Shown piece after piece: positions 33,230 through 44,890 of a DNA stretch of 64,000 nucleotides; position 1 is the stretch's first letter, and the number at the start of each line of letters is the position of its first letter. Source of the stretch: Liolophura sinensis (taxonomy: Eukaryota > Mollusca > Polyplacophora > Chitonida > Chitonidae); NCBI RefSeq assembly GCF_032854445.1, contig NC_088302.1, positions 46,536,521-46,600,520 of the forward strand. Reading direction: 5' to 3'. The notes beneath the pieces were generated by a model. That model had not been told where the DNA came from, did no database searches, and was given only the letters and a program-made list of their open reading frames with translations. Made by a program: the position numbers and the translations under genes.

Positions 33230-33457
33230 ATGCGTTTTGGGGACGAGCAGGTTAGCGTGCCATCGAGTAGTAATGGTCCAGAAGCCTCTCACGAAAGCAG
33301 TCGCTGCTCATGCTGGCTTCCTCTCTTGTCGCAGGAAGCAGGTTCTGTCAGGAACCTGCGGCGCACCCCGGTTTCCTACCATCATAATGCAGACGTTGTA
33401 TAAGTTAAATATTTTTGAGTACGGCCTAAAACACCAATTAAGTTAATAAATAAATAT
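33230..33457 (+). repeat. RUDI-like SINE, near full length
   Basis: Has a tRNA-like head (GCAGGTTAGCGTGCCATCGA as A-box region), 'AGAAGCCTCTCACGAAAGCA', the CTCATGCTGGCTTCCTCTC core and the GAGTACGG...AAACACCAAT tail. Confidence 0.75.
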
Positions 33458-34258
33458 AGCCACCTCCCGAGAACAACTTAGTAGTCACGCAATAATTTAA
33501 CGGATCAAATGGAAAGGCGGTTCTTCCCCCAAAATCAGATTGCGGCTGTCTATATACATATGTATGATCACCAAGAAACTAAAAAAAAGCAATATTACTT
33601 AACCAATGCAAATTTTCGTGTTTGTTAAACTGCATATAGGATAATTAAAAACAGCAACATCCAGTCATGTAATTAGATAAGCCCTGTCCATAAATCTTAT
33701 TTTAGTCGGAAGATCCAAGTTGAAAAAAACTGATTTTGTTTCCATTTTTACTTCACCAAAAAAAAAAAAATGACCACTGTGGTGTAAGTGAAATCCCGAG
33801 TTAAACGCCAATAAAATAAAGAAATCAAATTAATACAGCATTACGAGAGTCTCGGGTAATTTCTAATAAAACAAACAACGCTTCCCGCTCAACTAAAAAT
33901 AATTCTTGACAGCAGTTTCTTGGTCAAGCAGTTTGTTACAGACTACATCTGAGACCAGTTTCATTCTTCCTGGTTCAGCTTTCAGAAATACAAATCTGTG
34001 CTCTTCCGTTCACTAACCCGAAACTCGATCTTTTCTAGTGTGCTTTCCGGGATGGCGTTAAGCCATAACCATTCACTGATTAAATATGCCATAGCCATAT
34101 GCAGCAAAAAAAATATGTTTTCTTAATTAATGCGGTAAGTTTGTCTTCATATCACTGAGTTATTCGCGAGTAGTACAGACCATACCACCACAGTTATCAA
34201 ATATGTACCACACAGATCGGCAGCCAGCCAATCTTTGCTCACCACCATGCTCAGCTCG

Positions 34259-34578
34259 AGTGAGTGAGTGAGTGCTTGGGGTTTAACGTCGTACCTAACA
34301 ATTTTTCAGTCATATGACGACGAAGGAACCCTTAGAGTGCATGTAATGTGGTTCCTTGATGCATGACGGATTTCCAAATCTCTTTTATCTAATGCTGCTT
34401 CACTGAGACGACTTGCCGAAGGCAAGTAAGCCGCCTGTCCGAGCCATTATACTGATGGGGGTCAACCAGTCGTTGCACTATCCCCTTAATGCTGAACGCC
34501 AAGAGAGGAAGCAACAACCCAGGATTGACCATGGATCTACCTCTCCCGACGCAGATGCTCAGTTCGAATCGGTCGCAC
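34259..34578 (+). repeat. GTGAGTGAG-type SINE-like repeat, full copy
   Basis: Starts AGTGAGTGAGTGAGTGCTTG and 'GGGTTTAACGTCGTACCTAA'. Continues 'CTAATGCTGCTTCACTGAGA', 'GTCAACCAGTCGTTGCACTA', 'TCCCCTTAATGCTGAACGCC' and ends near CGACGCAGATGCTCAGTTCG. This is the reference copy for the split copy at 4245/5213. Confidence 0.8.
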
Positions 34579-35839
34579 TCGCCATCGTGCTTTAAAACAT
34601 GGAACGTTTGGATTTAAAATAAAAACATGTACAGCATTCAGAAGACAAATGGCAACTTGTATGTGTGGGCGTCTTAACTTGAATTTTTCTCTAATAATGA
34701 ACAAGTTTATGAAGTTCTGATGCTGTCCTAATGAATGTGTCAAATGCATTTGTGTTATCTGCGATGTTATAGTCTGTATTATAGCTTTGGCATTTTGAGG
34801 ACAGTACAGGTAAGAGTTCCAGATCAGTGAATGGAACGATTCAGAGCTGTAAGTTTTAAAGCTGAGCTTGGTATATGGTCAATCGATCTCGGAGCTAGTT
34901 GCAGATTACAGAAGATTGTGTTCAATCATTTATGCCCTGTGTCATCTGTACCACAAAGTAAGGTTGAAATTAAAAATTCGTGGAATTCCCGAGTTTTGAG
35001 AACCGATCCAGTCTGGTTTCTCATACTAGTACTGGCTGCTCTGTGAAAGATAATACGACAACAGTCACTCACAAAGGATGCAAATGAGGATAAAAACACA
35101 CATATGCATCAAGGCTTGGTGGAGCAAAGGATAGAGAAAGGAATTTTGAGAAGTGCGTACATTCGTCGTCATAGTCCTTGCGCTGAAGATACTGCGTGGT
35201 AGATGGCCTTGTGCCACAATGACCCTACTTATTCTCACTGGACTGCATATTGAAATTCTGATGCAGATGATTTGTTGAAAAATCATAAAATAATGACCGA
35301 AATGCCCAATGAAGGTCTGGAAAGTAACTCATTACGGTTTCAAGCACGGGCGCACAAAATTATAAAAGTACGATTTTATGTAAATGAATAAATGAGAACG
35401 AAGTTCATTCAGATACCTTCTTGTAATGTATCAATGGTCAGATGTAAACTGTGACCAATCTTTACGACATATTGGCTATAAAGTAATCATCAATCTCATC
35501 CAAGGATCTGTGTTTTCCTGCAGTTTGTTGTAGTGCTTTATTCTTTAAAACATATCCACACCTTAGGAGAGGAAGCCTTCGGACTTTTCCTTAATCCCAC
35601 TGGCGTGTAAGAGAAACTTCCTTAATGTGCCCCAAAACGCAGTAAGAGCTGGATTTGTAAACTCGACCTGGTTGTAAAATGGTCCATTGCTTGAATTGTT
35701 AAGGTCGGAAAAATCACTTCCACCCCCTTTGACACGTTAATGATTTGACAGTAATATATGTAGACCAGTAAAGCTGTTTGTTCTATAACGACCTATGCTC
35801 TGAAGCAACTATATAAAAAACATCAGTCCTTCCTCAAGC
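34579..35839. other. No gene seen
   Basis: Short ORFs only. The first part may contain decayed repeat sequence. Nothing was assigned. Confidence 0.4.
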
Positions 35840-36905
35840 AGGGGTACGTATACGCACCTTTCCGTCACACCTCTAAACCACAACTTTGCTGGATTTCAAA
35901 AATGAATAAATCCTCTTACAAAGCTCTATTTATTGCGGGGTAAAGAAGCTGTACCATCAAACCTGTATCTACTCTCTCAACGAAGGCACTACAAGAGGTA
36001 CAGCCATTCTGGAAAAAGTACTGTTGCGCAATTGCAAAAAGGCCAAACTGAAGAACTAGATGCTTAAATACGCGTATCGTATAGGGATATCTCTACGTGG
36101 GATTTCTCCTCTCTCTTCACTCCTATAGCTCAAACACATTTAATAGATAAAATTTCATCACTAATTGTATTAGTGTTCAACAAAACTGGTCACCGCTACA
36201 TTAACGTCACAGGCAACAAAGCTTTTTTTCAGTTTCACTACATACAAGGATTACCTTTAATGGGATGTTGCGTTATTCATCTAGTTGCTTGGATTTCGCA
36301 TTAATAACATATAAGTGAAATTGTGGGAAACCATATATTAATAGTGTATAGGTATTCCAATGGGTACAAATTGTGCCCCTATTGGGCTGACCTATTCCTG
36401 TTCTCATACGAAATATAAGGAAATAAGGCCCCTCACTGGGCCCGATATTCCCTTTCATTCACTAAACCGCATATTGATGATCTGCTACCTCTAAAAAATC
36501 CATATATAACACATTTTCTTGGAAGTAAACATGGACATGGATGGGCGTTCAAAATCTCTGGCACTTATCATCATGATTGTGACAAATTCAGCTTATCCTG
36601 GGGCTAGAGGTCGTCTATCCATCGTGTTAAATTAGAACGCCACATAGGATATATGATCAGCTGAAATCTTGGCCCATTCGTCTAGAACATACCCTGTGTC
36701 TTTCCAACATCACTGATGACTGATGCCTGTTTCTCTTTGCATGAATCCGTCTTATGTTCGTATTTAATATACTGCCTTAGTTCTTTAACAGTGTGTGTTA
36801 AACATCGTTTTGGGAATTGTCCTTGAGATTATTCACGTGGAACGTTCATTTTCGTTGACGGCTAGTATACGAATGTCTGTTTCAACTCATAGATTTTATA
36901 ACATA
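35840..36905 (+). mobile_element. Penelope-like retroelement fossil
   Basis: Parallel to the copy at 62915-64000: the MHKSPYKA-like segment, a WNKYCCAI-like stretch, the 'IPMGTNCAPIGLTYSCS' RT region (about 36355-36410), and then the same 3' untranslated tail as at 5000-5212. It is broken in several places. Same caveat on family name as the copy at 4378. Confidence 0.55.
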
Positions 36906-37329
36906 TATAAGTTAAATGTCAGGATAACATTCTCCGTTAAAATTGTTATTTCACACAGTTAGGTAGTTAGGTCAGGACAGTTAGGTCACTTTGTTATTAC
37001 ATTTTGATATTTCACACTCAGGCGCTATGACGTCGAAAAAAATAAACATTTGGTGTAATGAAATTATGAAGCAAGAACCCAGCGTCAATGTTACATTCCT
37101 GTGTCACCCAACATGAATCAAGGCGTCATATAACGTGTCTGACAACACTACATAACAACGGCTATATAGCTATATACTGTTGTGTATATAAAAACACTGT
37201 TTAAGTTGTTCAGATATATAAATTTTTGATACTTTAAATATTTAGAAAATAATATATAATACTGCAGGTGAAAATTGAATACCATAAATATTTTTCAAGT
37301 GAAATGTTGAAACTAACCCAATGTACCTT

Positions 37330-38130
37330 TTGCACTGGGGAGTAGCCACTGTTCATTCGTTATGTGTATGTGTACACCTATTGTGTGGCTGGCCCTCAAA
37401 TCATCATGCGTGTAAAACCTTACATGTTCCTTCCAATGAGGTCATACCATGCCCAATTAAAACTGTAAACATGAGTAGAATAACAGTAAGTTATTCCTTT
37501 TTTTCTCTCTGTCAGATTCTGCCACCCTGGTATAATCAGATCATGTCTAGTACATTTGTTCGTCGACAGCGCCTGTCGTAGCTACCTTGTTAAGACGTCA
37601 TCGGGGTGTTGACACGTGATCTCGCTCAGACCACTTTGCGCACAGTCAGGTTGGAAGCAGGGTTTTTGGTCGACTGCAAATTACACACAGGGTCCATTTT
37701 AACACAACTGTATACAGAAATGCTTACTTGCGAATAGCTGGCATCTTTTCCCCATAGTAAGCTTTTATTAAGTCATGTCTACTGTAAAGGAACTTTGTAT
37801 GTGACAGATTTTTTTAATTTTAATGACATCAACCAAACATTGATAAGAGATAGAACATCCTACAACCATACACCTTAGTGGAGTATTAAAACCTTTCATT
37901 TCAATATGTCCACTTCTTAATAATTTTTAAAAAGAGACCATAAGGATATGACCAATCGCTGAGGATAACAAGAAGCAGGTGTTAAGAAAACTATTCTCCC
38001 CACACTACAACAAGTCATCTTTTAAACTCAAATTTCTTTAGCTAATTTAAGACTGCTATTACACTTTTTCAATTTTTTTCCCAGTAATTTGTGCTAGCGT
38101 TTGCAATGATTAATCACAAACCACCCTTGA
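37330..38130 (+). promoter_or_regulatory. Diverged upstream region of foxQ2 copy 1
   Basis: Homologous to the upstream parts of units 2-5 (TGTGTGGCTGGCCCTCAAAT; CTGTCGTAGCTACCTTGTTA; ACACAACTGTATACAGAAAT) but clearly more diverged than the copies are from 38131 onward. It is the old left edge of the array and was not carried along in the recent amplification. Confidence 0.75.
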
Positions 38131-38182
38131 CAAGAGTGTTACAGGAGTTAACTAAGGTGTGAGCAACGGGAGTCAATTACAG

Positions 38183-38191
38183 GTAAACAAA
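38183..38191 (+). promoter_or_regulatory. Forkhead consensus site, copy 1 promoter
   Basis: GTAAACAAA, a canonical forkhead target (RYAAAYA), about 250 bases before the TATA box. Kept at 41789, 45395 and 48911, as ATAAACAAA at 55981, and in the orphan promoter near 58946. Binding by FoxQ2 itself is an inference. Confidence 0.55.
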
Positions 38192-38435
38192 CCGTTTAGC
38201 GTGACACAACCAAACAACCCACAGGGCAGGCTGGTGTGCCATACCTTAATGACCTCCCCTGAGTAAGGCGGGAACACTATACCGTTTGTAGTGTTAACCG
38301 TGTACAGAGGGGAAACTGTGATCTACTGCAAACTGCGGCCTGGTCTTTATCAGCTCGCTTTAACATGACATGTGAACTCTCCCTCAGACGAAATCAGCTT
38401 GCAATTAGCCCGAGAAATACACCATTGGCAATGGG

Positions 38436-38442
38436 TATAAAT
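38436..38442 (+). promoter_or_regulatory. TATA box of foxQ2 copy 1
   Basis: TATAAAT, 95 bases before the ATG. The spacing is identical in all five intact copies, which predicts a 5' UTR of about 65 bases. Confidence 0.75.
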
Positions 38443-38530
38443 CTTGTGTCGGTAAGGTAGAAGGTCAGATTGCCTCAGCACCTCAGGTGAACACAACGCA
38501 GAAAGGCTTAATAGAAAAACTAGGAACACC

Positions 38531-39460
38531 ATGACTTTGTACACCGACAACTTGGCGATCACCACAAAGAGTCCTGATTCAAATGAGAGAACTTGTAAAC
38601 AAGAGAAAGAAAGTTTGATTGAATCAGGTACAAAACCCTCTTGTTTACCGCAGGAAGATTTTGCCTACATCATAGACAAGGACGCTGCTTGTGCCGAGAT
38701 CGAAAAAGCAAAAAAAAATCCGGAAACAAAACCTGACCTGTCTTATATCGCTCTCATCTCCATGGCTATTCAGAGTTCAGAGGAGAAACGATTGCTTCTG
38801 TCAGAAATCTACCAATGGATCTCAGAGAACTTCCCCTATTATCAGAGCAAAGACAAAAGTTGGAGAAACAGCGTCCGTCACAACCTTTCCCTGAATGAGT
38901 GCTTTGTGAAAAATGGGCGCAGTGAAAATGGCAAGGGTAACTACTGGTCCATTCACCTTGCAAACGTCGAAGACTTTGAGCAGGGAGATTTCCGTAGGAG
39001 ACATGCTCGTCGTCGAGTGCGAAAATGCGACGAAGAGTTCCGAAAACTGACTTCGGCTTTGTGCTCCGATTCCAATTCTTCACAATGTAGCTCCGGGACA
39101 GTCGCAGAAACGTCGAATACTTCCCAAATATCTCCTCCTTGTAGTCCTTCTGTGCAAGGTTACGTTCCAATGACAAGTGTTATGACGGCAACGAGCGAGT
39201 TGATTGCTACTTTCGGGATAGACGCCATTTTGTCTGAAGAGGAGCAGCACATGTATTTTCAGAGATCTCCGCATGCCCAGAATTTCCAATCTAATTCACT
39301 GCAGTCAGGTCTGAACGGAGAATCATTTCACTGTGGGGCACATCAGATGACCTTGTTTTCGCCTGTAATACACACAGCGCCTTCTCTCAACTCTTATTTG
39401 ATGCCGAATTACTCGTATCCCAGTCTGATATACACTTCTAGTCAGGAGAAATCAGTCTGA
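38531..39460 (+). CDS. foxQ2: FoxQ2 forkhead transcription factor, copy 1
   Basis: Nuclear DNA-binding protein of 309 residues from one exon. The forkhead domain spans about residues 67-157, with recognition helix [15 protein letters not shown] (111-125) and the basic tail [15 protein letters not shown] (152-166) typical of FoxQ2. FGIDAIL (228-234) fits the EH1 motif FxIxxIL that recruits Groucho/TLE, so repression is likely. The C-terminus is Ser- and Tyr-rich with no known domain. FoxQ2 acts in anterior/apical patterning in many animals and is known to have expanded in Spiralia. Private changes: Ala9, Leu29 and Asp182-to-Asn, plus Asp69 where the others have Gly at the start of the domain. 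ATG context ACACCATGA. Confidence 0.95.
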   Translation: MTLYTDNLAITTKSPDSNERTCKQEKESLIESGTKPSCLPQEDFAYIIDKDAACAEIEKAKKNPETKPDLSYIALISMAIQSSEEKRLLLSEIYQWISENFPYYQSKDKSWRNSVRHNLSLNECFVKNGRSENGKGNYWSIHLANVEDFEQGDFRRRHARRRVRKCDEEFRKLTSALCSDSNSSQCSSGTVAETSNTSQISPPCSPSVQGYVPMTSVMTATSELIATFGIDAILSEEEQHMYFQRSPHAQNFQSNSLQSGLNGESFHCGAHQMTLFSPVIHTAPSLNSYLMPNYSYPSLIYTSSQEKSV

Positions 39461-39559
39461 GCAACAGTATTTTTGGTGGTTTTTAGCTTTTGTTATATTT
39501 TTCCGTGTGATTTTTCATTTCCACGCTGCTTTTTCCTAATATGTTAATTTTCTATGTTA

Positions 39560-39565
39560 AATAAA
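39560..39565 (+). terminator. Polyadenylation signal, foxQ2 copy 1
   Basis: AATAAA 100 bases after the stop, within a conserved TATGTTAAATAAAATCTATT stretch. Same place in copies 2-4; copy 5 keeps TGTTAAATAAAATA. Confidence 0.75.
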
Positions 39566-40046
39566 ATCTATTCTCCTGGTCTACATCATCATATCAGCGT
39601 TCATTTTTGGGGGGTGTAAAAAGCTCATGCCACACTGTCTGAATAATGTGTGTATGTATATGTGGAAACTGTAGCTGGTAAAGCCTTATTTTCTCTTTGA
39701 AATCTGCTCCGTGTAGGCAGTTTATTCTCAGCATTGTAGTTATGTCTGTTGCAATCACCAGAACTAACCCCTTTCTATAGGGCACTAGCTTTATATAATC
39801 AATGTCCCATTGGACGTTTGTCCAACAAGCGAAACATTTGGTTGGATTCAGTTGGATTTTTTTACCATCCATTGAATAGTATTCTGATTGCACAGCACAT
39901 TTCCACTTGTTTGAAACTTTGGTAAAACGCGAGACGACGAGTGTTTTTCATAAGTGTTTAACATTGATGATGGTCAGATAAAATCGGATTTACCCAGTCT
40001 TCAAAAAGCATCTACAATCGCGACATTATTGAAACTCGTAGAAACC

Positions 40047-40130
40047 CGTCATAGCTACCTGGTTAACATGTGTCATCACCGTAATCCCTCTCAGACGTGT
40101 GTCTCAGAGACTGGTGGCAGAGCTTTGGGG
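40047..40130 (+). repeat. Cluster block, 3'-flank version, unit 1
   Basis: CATAGCTACCTGGTTAACAT, GTGTCATCACCGTAATCCCT, CTCAGACGTGTGTCTCAGAG: a diverged form of the upstream block at 41187, so each unit holds two. Confidence 0.65.
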
Positions 40131-41186
40131 ACCAAATACTTACTATTACCATCATCTGTTGTCGAATCCCTTGCTTCCTACTTTTTTTTTATTTATCCTT
40201 TTATGGAGTAGTTATGATAAAACATTGTTATTTTGATTTTGCGTTTTGTCAGTGGGAAGTTTCACGTGGCCGTTTGAATATCAAAAAACACTCCATCCTA
40301 GCTGCCTTGGGAAGCCGCGCACTGAGAATTTAAAAAAAACCTGTGTACTGTTCTTAGTAAACACCAAAGGAGATAAATAAATAAAATCAAAGTGAATGGA
40401 AAGTCTCCAGATCAGATCAGTTTTTTTTGTAAGACAAACTGTCGCTTGTGAGTGCACAATTTCGAGCTAAACACAAACGCCTCCCTCTCTTAGTAAGATC
40501 TTTCAGGCGACTACAACCTTCTGGCAGTGACAGTTTAGTAGAGTAGTTTGTTACAGATGTGTTTTGAAAAGCAGATTGTCTTCAAGCACATGTCCAATAT
40601 AACATCTGTAACTGAAATAAGGCCGAACTAAAATCCTGATGGAGTTGTAGAGTTTTAAGGTAACGTTATCCATACCAACTCACAGTTAAGAAGCATATCT
40701 TGCGAGGAACATCAACTACGACCTTTTCATTATTAGTAGCATACTATTCACTGAAAATAAAAATGGTATAAAAAATGAACAATATTCGGTAAAATACTAA
40801 TGGGTTGTTGTGTTAACTAAAACAATGATAATGCACAGAAACTCCATAAAAGTTTGAAGCAGTCTCATTAAAAAGAAATGTATTACCTACTACACATTCA
40901 CTTGAAGTGTATTTGTGGTATTTAACCTTTGCTATGTAATATCCTGTGTAAAAGCTATAAAGATACGTATTTTGTGGCTGGACGTCAAAATCCTCATGCA
41001 TTCCATTCACTTCACTCGTTGTGGACTGTAAGTATAAATAGAACAATTGTGAGTTACTTTTGTTTGTTATTGTTTTTTTCTCTTTGATTCTACTATCCTG
41101 AATAAATTACTTCGTGTCTGGAATATTTGGTTACCACCAGTTATTACGCTTTAGCCGTTTTCCATATGTTCAGATGTCTGAGTTAG

Positions 41187-41285
41187 CTGTCGTAGCTACC
41201 TGGTTAACACATCATCAGGTGTTGACACGTGATTACGGTCAGAACACGTTTCTCACGGACAGGAAGGAACTAGGATCTTTGGTAG
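41187..41285 (+). repeat. Cluster block, upstream version, unit 1/2
   Basis: GTCGTAGCTACCTGGTTAAC, ACATCATCAGGTGTTGACAC, GTGATTACGGTCAGAACACG, TTTCTCACGGACAGGAAGGA. About 550 bases before the promoter of copy 2. Contains a CACGTG E-box and the imperfect inverted pair GTTAACAC / GTGTTGAC. Confidence 0.7.
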
Positions 41286-42041
41286 ACTGCGAATTACACC
41301 CACGATGCATTTAAACACAACTGTATACGTTAATGTTTACTTGCAAATGCATGGCAAACATCTTTCAGCTACAGTTACTTATTAAGCCCAGTCTGCCTCA
41401 TAGGTCCTCTTCATGTGAATAAAAAATGAGGACATCACTCTGAACGCAGTTGCAATGAATCATTCAAACACTGATTGTAACTAGAACAGCGTGCATATAT
41501 GCACCATATTGTAGTATTAAACCAATCTTTTTAAACAGCGACCATGAGAATATTGTCCTCCACAAAAATATATATTTGGATTTGACTGATAGAGGAGAAC
41601 AACAACATTCAGGTTTTAAGTTCACTATCCTCGCCACACTTCAATGAGAAAAGCCATGTCTTCAAATTCAATTTCTTTGGTTGATTTAAGACTAATTCGT
41701 AATGACGTTGAATGAATAATCAGAAAATAACCTTGCCAAGAGTGTTACAGGAGTTAACTAAGGTGTGAGCAACGGGAGTCAATTACAGGTAAACAAACCG
41801 TTTAGCGTGACACAACCAAACAACCCACAGGGCAGGCTGGTGTGCCATACCTTAATGACCTCCCCTGAGTAAGGCGGGAACACTATACCGTTTGTAGTGT
41901 TAACCGTGTACAGAGGGGAAACTGTGATCTACTGCAAACTGCGGCCTGGTCTTTATCAGCTCGCTTTAACATGACATGTGAACTCTCCCTCAGACGAAAT
42001 CAGCTTGCAATTAGCCCGAGAAATACACCATTGGCAATGGG

Positions 42042-42048
42042 TATAAAT
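42042..42048 (+). promoter_or_regulatory. TATA box of foxQ2 copy 2
   Basis: TATAAAT in the same context as in copy 1, with the forkhead site at 41789-41797. Confidence 0.75.
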
Positions 42049-42136
42049 CTTGTGTCGGTAAGGTAGAAGGTCAGATTGCCTCAGCACCTCAGGTGAACAC
42101 AACGCAGAAAGGCTTAATAGAAAAACTAGGAACACC

Positions 42137-43066
42137 ATGACTTTGTACACCGACAACTTGGGGATCACCACAAAGAGTCCTGATTCAAATGAGAGAACTT
42201 GTAAACAAGAGAAAGAAAGCTGGGTTGAATCAGGTACAAAACCCTCTTGTTTACCGCAGGAAGATTTTGCCTACATCATAGACAAGGACGCTGCTTATGC
42301 CGAGATCGAAAAAGCAAAAAAAAATCCGGAAACAAAACCTGGCCTGTCTTATATCGCTCTCATCTCCATGGCTATTCAGAGTTCAGAGGAGAAACGATTG
42401 CTTCTGTCAGAAATCTACCAATGGATCTCAGAGAACTTCCCCTATTATCAGAGCAAAGACAAAAGTTGGAGAAACAGCGTCCGTCACAACCTTTCCCTGA
42501 ATGAGTGCTTTGTGAAAAATGGGCGCAGTGAAAATGGCAAGGGTAACTACTGGTCCATTCACCTTGCAAACGTCGAAGACTTTGAGCAGGGAGATTTCCG
42601 TAGGAGACATGCTCGTCGTCGAGTGCGAAAATGCGACGAAGAGTTCCGAAAACTGACTTCAGCTTTGTGCTCCGATTCCGATTCTTCACAATGTAGCTCC
42701 GGGACAGTCGCAGAAACGTCGAATACTTTGCAAATATCTCCTCCTTGTAGTCCTTCTGTGCAAGGTTACGTTCCAATGACAAATGTTATGACGGCAACAA
42801 GCGAGTTGATTGCTACTTTCGGGATAGACGCCATTTTCTCCGAAGAGGAGCAGCACATGTATTTTCAGAGATCTCCGCATGCCCAGAATTTCCAATCTAA
42901 TTCACTGCAGTCAGGTCTGAATGGAGAATCATTTCACTGTGGGGCACATCAGATGACCTTGTTTTCGCCTGTAATACACACAGTGCCTTCTCTCAACTCT
43001 TATTTGATGCCGAATTACTCGTATCCCAGTCTGATATACACTTCTAGTCAGGAGAAATCAGTCTGA
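42137..43066 (+). CDS. foxQ2: FoxQ2 forkhead transcription factor, copy 2
   Basis: 309 residues, one exon, forkhead domain identical in protein sequence to copies 3 and 4. Its private changes lie outside the DNA-binding domain: Val30, Tyr54 for Cys, Leu198, Asn216, and Phe234 for Leu. The last falls in the EH1-like motif (FGIDAIF instead of FGIDAIL) and may weaken Groucho binding. Val283 is shared with copy 4. No stop or frameshift. Whether it is expressed cannot be judged here. Confidence 0.95.
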   Translation: MTLYTDNLGITTKSPDSNERTCKQEKESWVESGTKPSCLPQEDFAYIIDKDAAYAEIEKAKKNPETKPGLSYIALISMAIQSSEEKRLLLSEIYQWISENFPYYQSKDKSWRNSVRHNLSLNECFVKNGRSENGKGNYWSIHLANVEDFEQGDFRRRHARRRVRKCDEEFRKLTSALCSDSDSSQCSSGTVAETSNTLQISPPCSPSVQGYVPMTNVMTATSELIATFGIDAIFSEEEQHMYFQRSPHAQNFQSNSLQSGLNGESFHCGAHQMTLFSPVIHTVPSLNSYLMPNYSYPSLIYTSSQEKSV

Positions 43067-43165
43067 GCAACAGTATTTTTGGTGGTTTTTAGCTTTTGTT
43101 ACATTTTTCCGTGTGATTTTTCATTTCCACGCTGCTTTTTCCTAATATGTTAATTTTCTATGTTA

Positions 43166-43171
43166 AATAAA
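43166..43171 (+). terminator. Polyadenylation signal, foxQ2 copy 2
   Basis: AATAAA 100 bases after the stop, as in copy 1. Confidence 0.75.
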
Positions 43172-43652
43172 ATCTATTCTCCTGGTCTACACCATCATAT
43201 CAGCGTTCATTTTTGGGGAGGTGTAAAAAGCTCATGCCACACTGTCTGAATAATGTGTGTATGTATATGTGGAAACTGTAGCTGGTAAAGCCTTATTTTC
43301 TCTTTGAAATCTGCTCCGTGTAGGCAGTTCATTCTCAGCATTGTAGTTATGTCTGTTGCAATCACCAGAACTAACCCCTTTCTATAGGGCACTAGCTTTA
43401 TATAATCAATGTCCCATTGGACGTTTGTCCAACAAGCGAAACATTTGGTTGGAATCAGTTGGATTTTTTTACCATCCATTGAATAGTATTCTGATTGCAC
43501 AGCACATTTCCACTTGTTTGAAACTTTGGTAAAACGCGAGACGACGAGTGTTTTTCATAAGTGTTTAACATTGATGATGGTCAGATAAAATCGGATTTAC
43601 CCAGTCTTCAAAAAGCATCTACAATCGGGACATTATTGAAACTCGTAGAAAC

Positions 43653-43740
43653 CCGTCATAGCTACCTGGTTAACATGTGTCATCACCGTAATCCCTCTCA
43701 GACGTGTGTCTCAGAGACTGGTGGCAGAGCTTTGGGGACC
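43653..43740 (+). repeat. Cluster block, 3'-flank version, unit 2
   Basis: Same sequence as at 40047. Unit 3 has lost this stretch by deletion. Confidence 0.65.
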
Positions 43741-44792
43741 AAATACTTACTATTACCATCATCTGTTGTCGAATCCCTTGCTTCCTGCTTTTTTTTGTTT
43801 ATCCTTTCATGGAGTAGTTATGATAAAACATTGTGTATTGATTTTGCGTTTTGTCACTGGGAAGTTTCACGTGGCCGTCTGACTATCAAAAAACACTCCA
43901 TCCTAGCTGCCTTGGGAAGCCGCGCACTGAGAATTAAAAAAAAACCTGTGTATTGTTCTTAGTAAACACCAAAGGAGATAAATAAATAAAATCAAAGTGA
44001 ATGGAAAGTCTCCAGATTAGATCAGTTTTTTTTTGTAAGACAAACTGTCGCTTGTGAGTGCACAATTTCGAGCTAAACACAAACGCCTCCCTCTCTTAGT
44101 AAGATCTTTCAGGCGACTACAACCTTCTGGCAGTGACAGTTTAGTAGAGTAGTTTGTTACAGATGTGTTTTGAAAAGCAGATTGTCTTCAAGCACATGTC
44201 CAATATAACATCTGTAACTGAAATAAGGCCGAACTAAAATCCTGATGTAGTTGTAGAGTTTTAAGGTAACGTTATCCATACCAACTCACAGTTAAGAAGC
44301 ATATCTTGCGAGGAACATCAACTACGACCTTTTCATTATTAGTAGCATACTATTCACTGAAAATAAAAATGGTATAAAAATTGAACAATATTCGGTAAAA
44401 TACTAATGGGTTGTTGTGTTAACTAAAACAATGATAATGCACAGAAACTCCATAAAAGTTTGAAGCAGTCTCATTAAAAAGAAATGTATTACCTACTACA
44501 CATTCACTTGAAGTGTATTTGTGGTATTTAACCTTTGCTATGTTATATCCTGTGTAAAAGCTATAAAGATACGTATTTTGTGGCTGGACGTCAAAATCCT
44601 CATGCATTCCATTCAGTTCACTCGTTGTGGACTGTAAACATAAATAGAACAACCGTGAGTTACTTTTGTTTGTTATTGTTTTTTTCTCTTTGATTCTACT
44701 ATCCTGAATAAATTACTTCGTGTCTGGAATATTTGGTTACCACCAGTTATTACGCTTTAGCCGTTTTCCATATGTTCAGATGTCTGAGTTAG

Positions 44793-44890
44793 CTGTCGTA
44801 GCTACCTGGTTAACACATCATCAGGTGTTGACACGTGATTACGCTCAGAACACGTTTCTCACGGACAGGAAGGAACTAGGATCTTTGGTA
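44793..44890 (+). repeat. Cluster block, upstream version, unit 2/3
   Basis: Same as at 41187, with GATTACGCTCAGAAC in place of GATTACGGTCAGAAC. Confidence 0.7.

Larger units (their letters stand above)
38131..41736 (+). repeat. foxQ2 tandem unit 1 (3606 bp)
   Basis: Unit defined from CAAGAGTGTTACAGGAG to the same motif at 41737. It contains promoter, foxQ2 copy 1, 3' flank, two cluster blocks (about 40050 and 41190) and the next unit's upstream region. Nearly identical to unit 2 throughout. Confidence 0.92.

Noticed and set aside
34200-34600. Possible tRNA genes in the SINE heads
   Set aside because: The tRNA-like heads belong to SINE copies and do not fold as full tRNA genes.
39594-39893. 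97-99-codon minus-strand ORF in the 3' flanks of units 1-3
   Set aside because: Frame-changing indels in the older flanks (50346 onward, 57400 onward) show it is not under coding selection.
40813-41046. 77-codon minus-strand ORF in each unit's distal flank
   Set aside because: The diverged counterpart at 55110-55230 has lost the frame.
41956-42171. 71-codon minus-strand ORF with a signal-peptide-like start before each foxQ2 gene
   Set aside because: It overlaps the promoter and start codon in antisense. It is conserved only because the units are recent duplicates; in copy 5 the frame ends differently.
42372-42782. 136-codon minus-strand ORF over the forkhead region, present in copies 1-4 (also 38766, 45978, 49483)
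   Set aside because: It is the antisense shadow of a highly conserved coding region. In copy 5 it is shorter and altered, and it has no domain.
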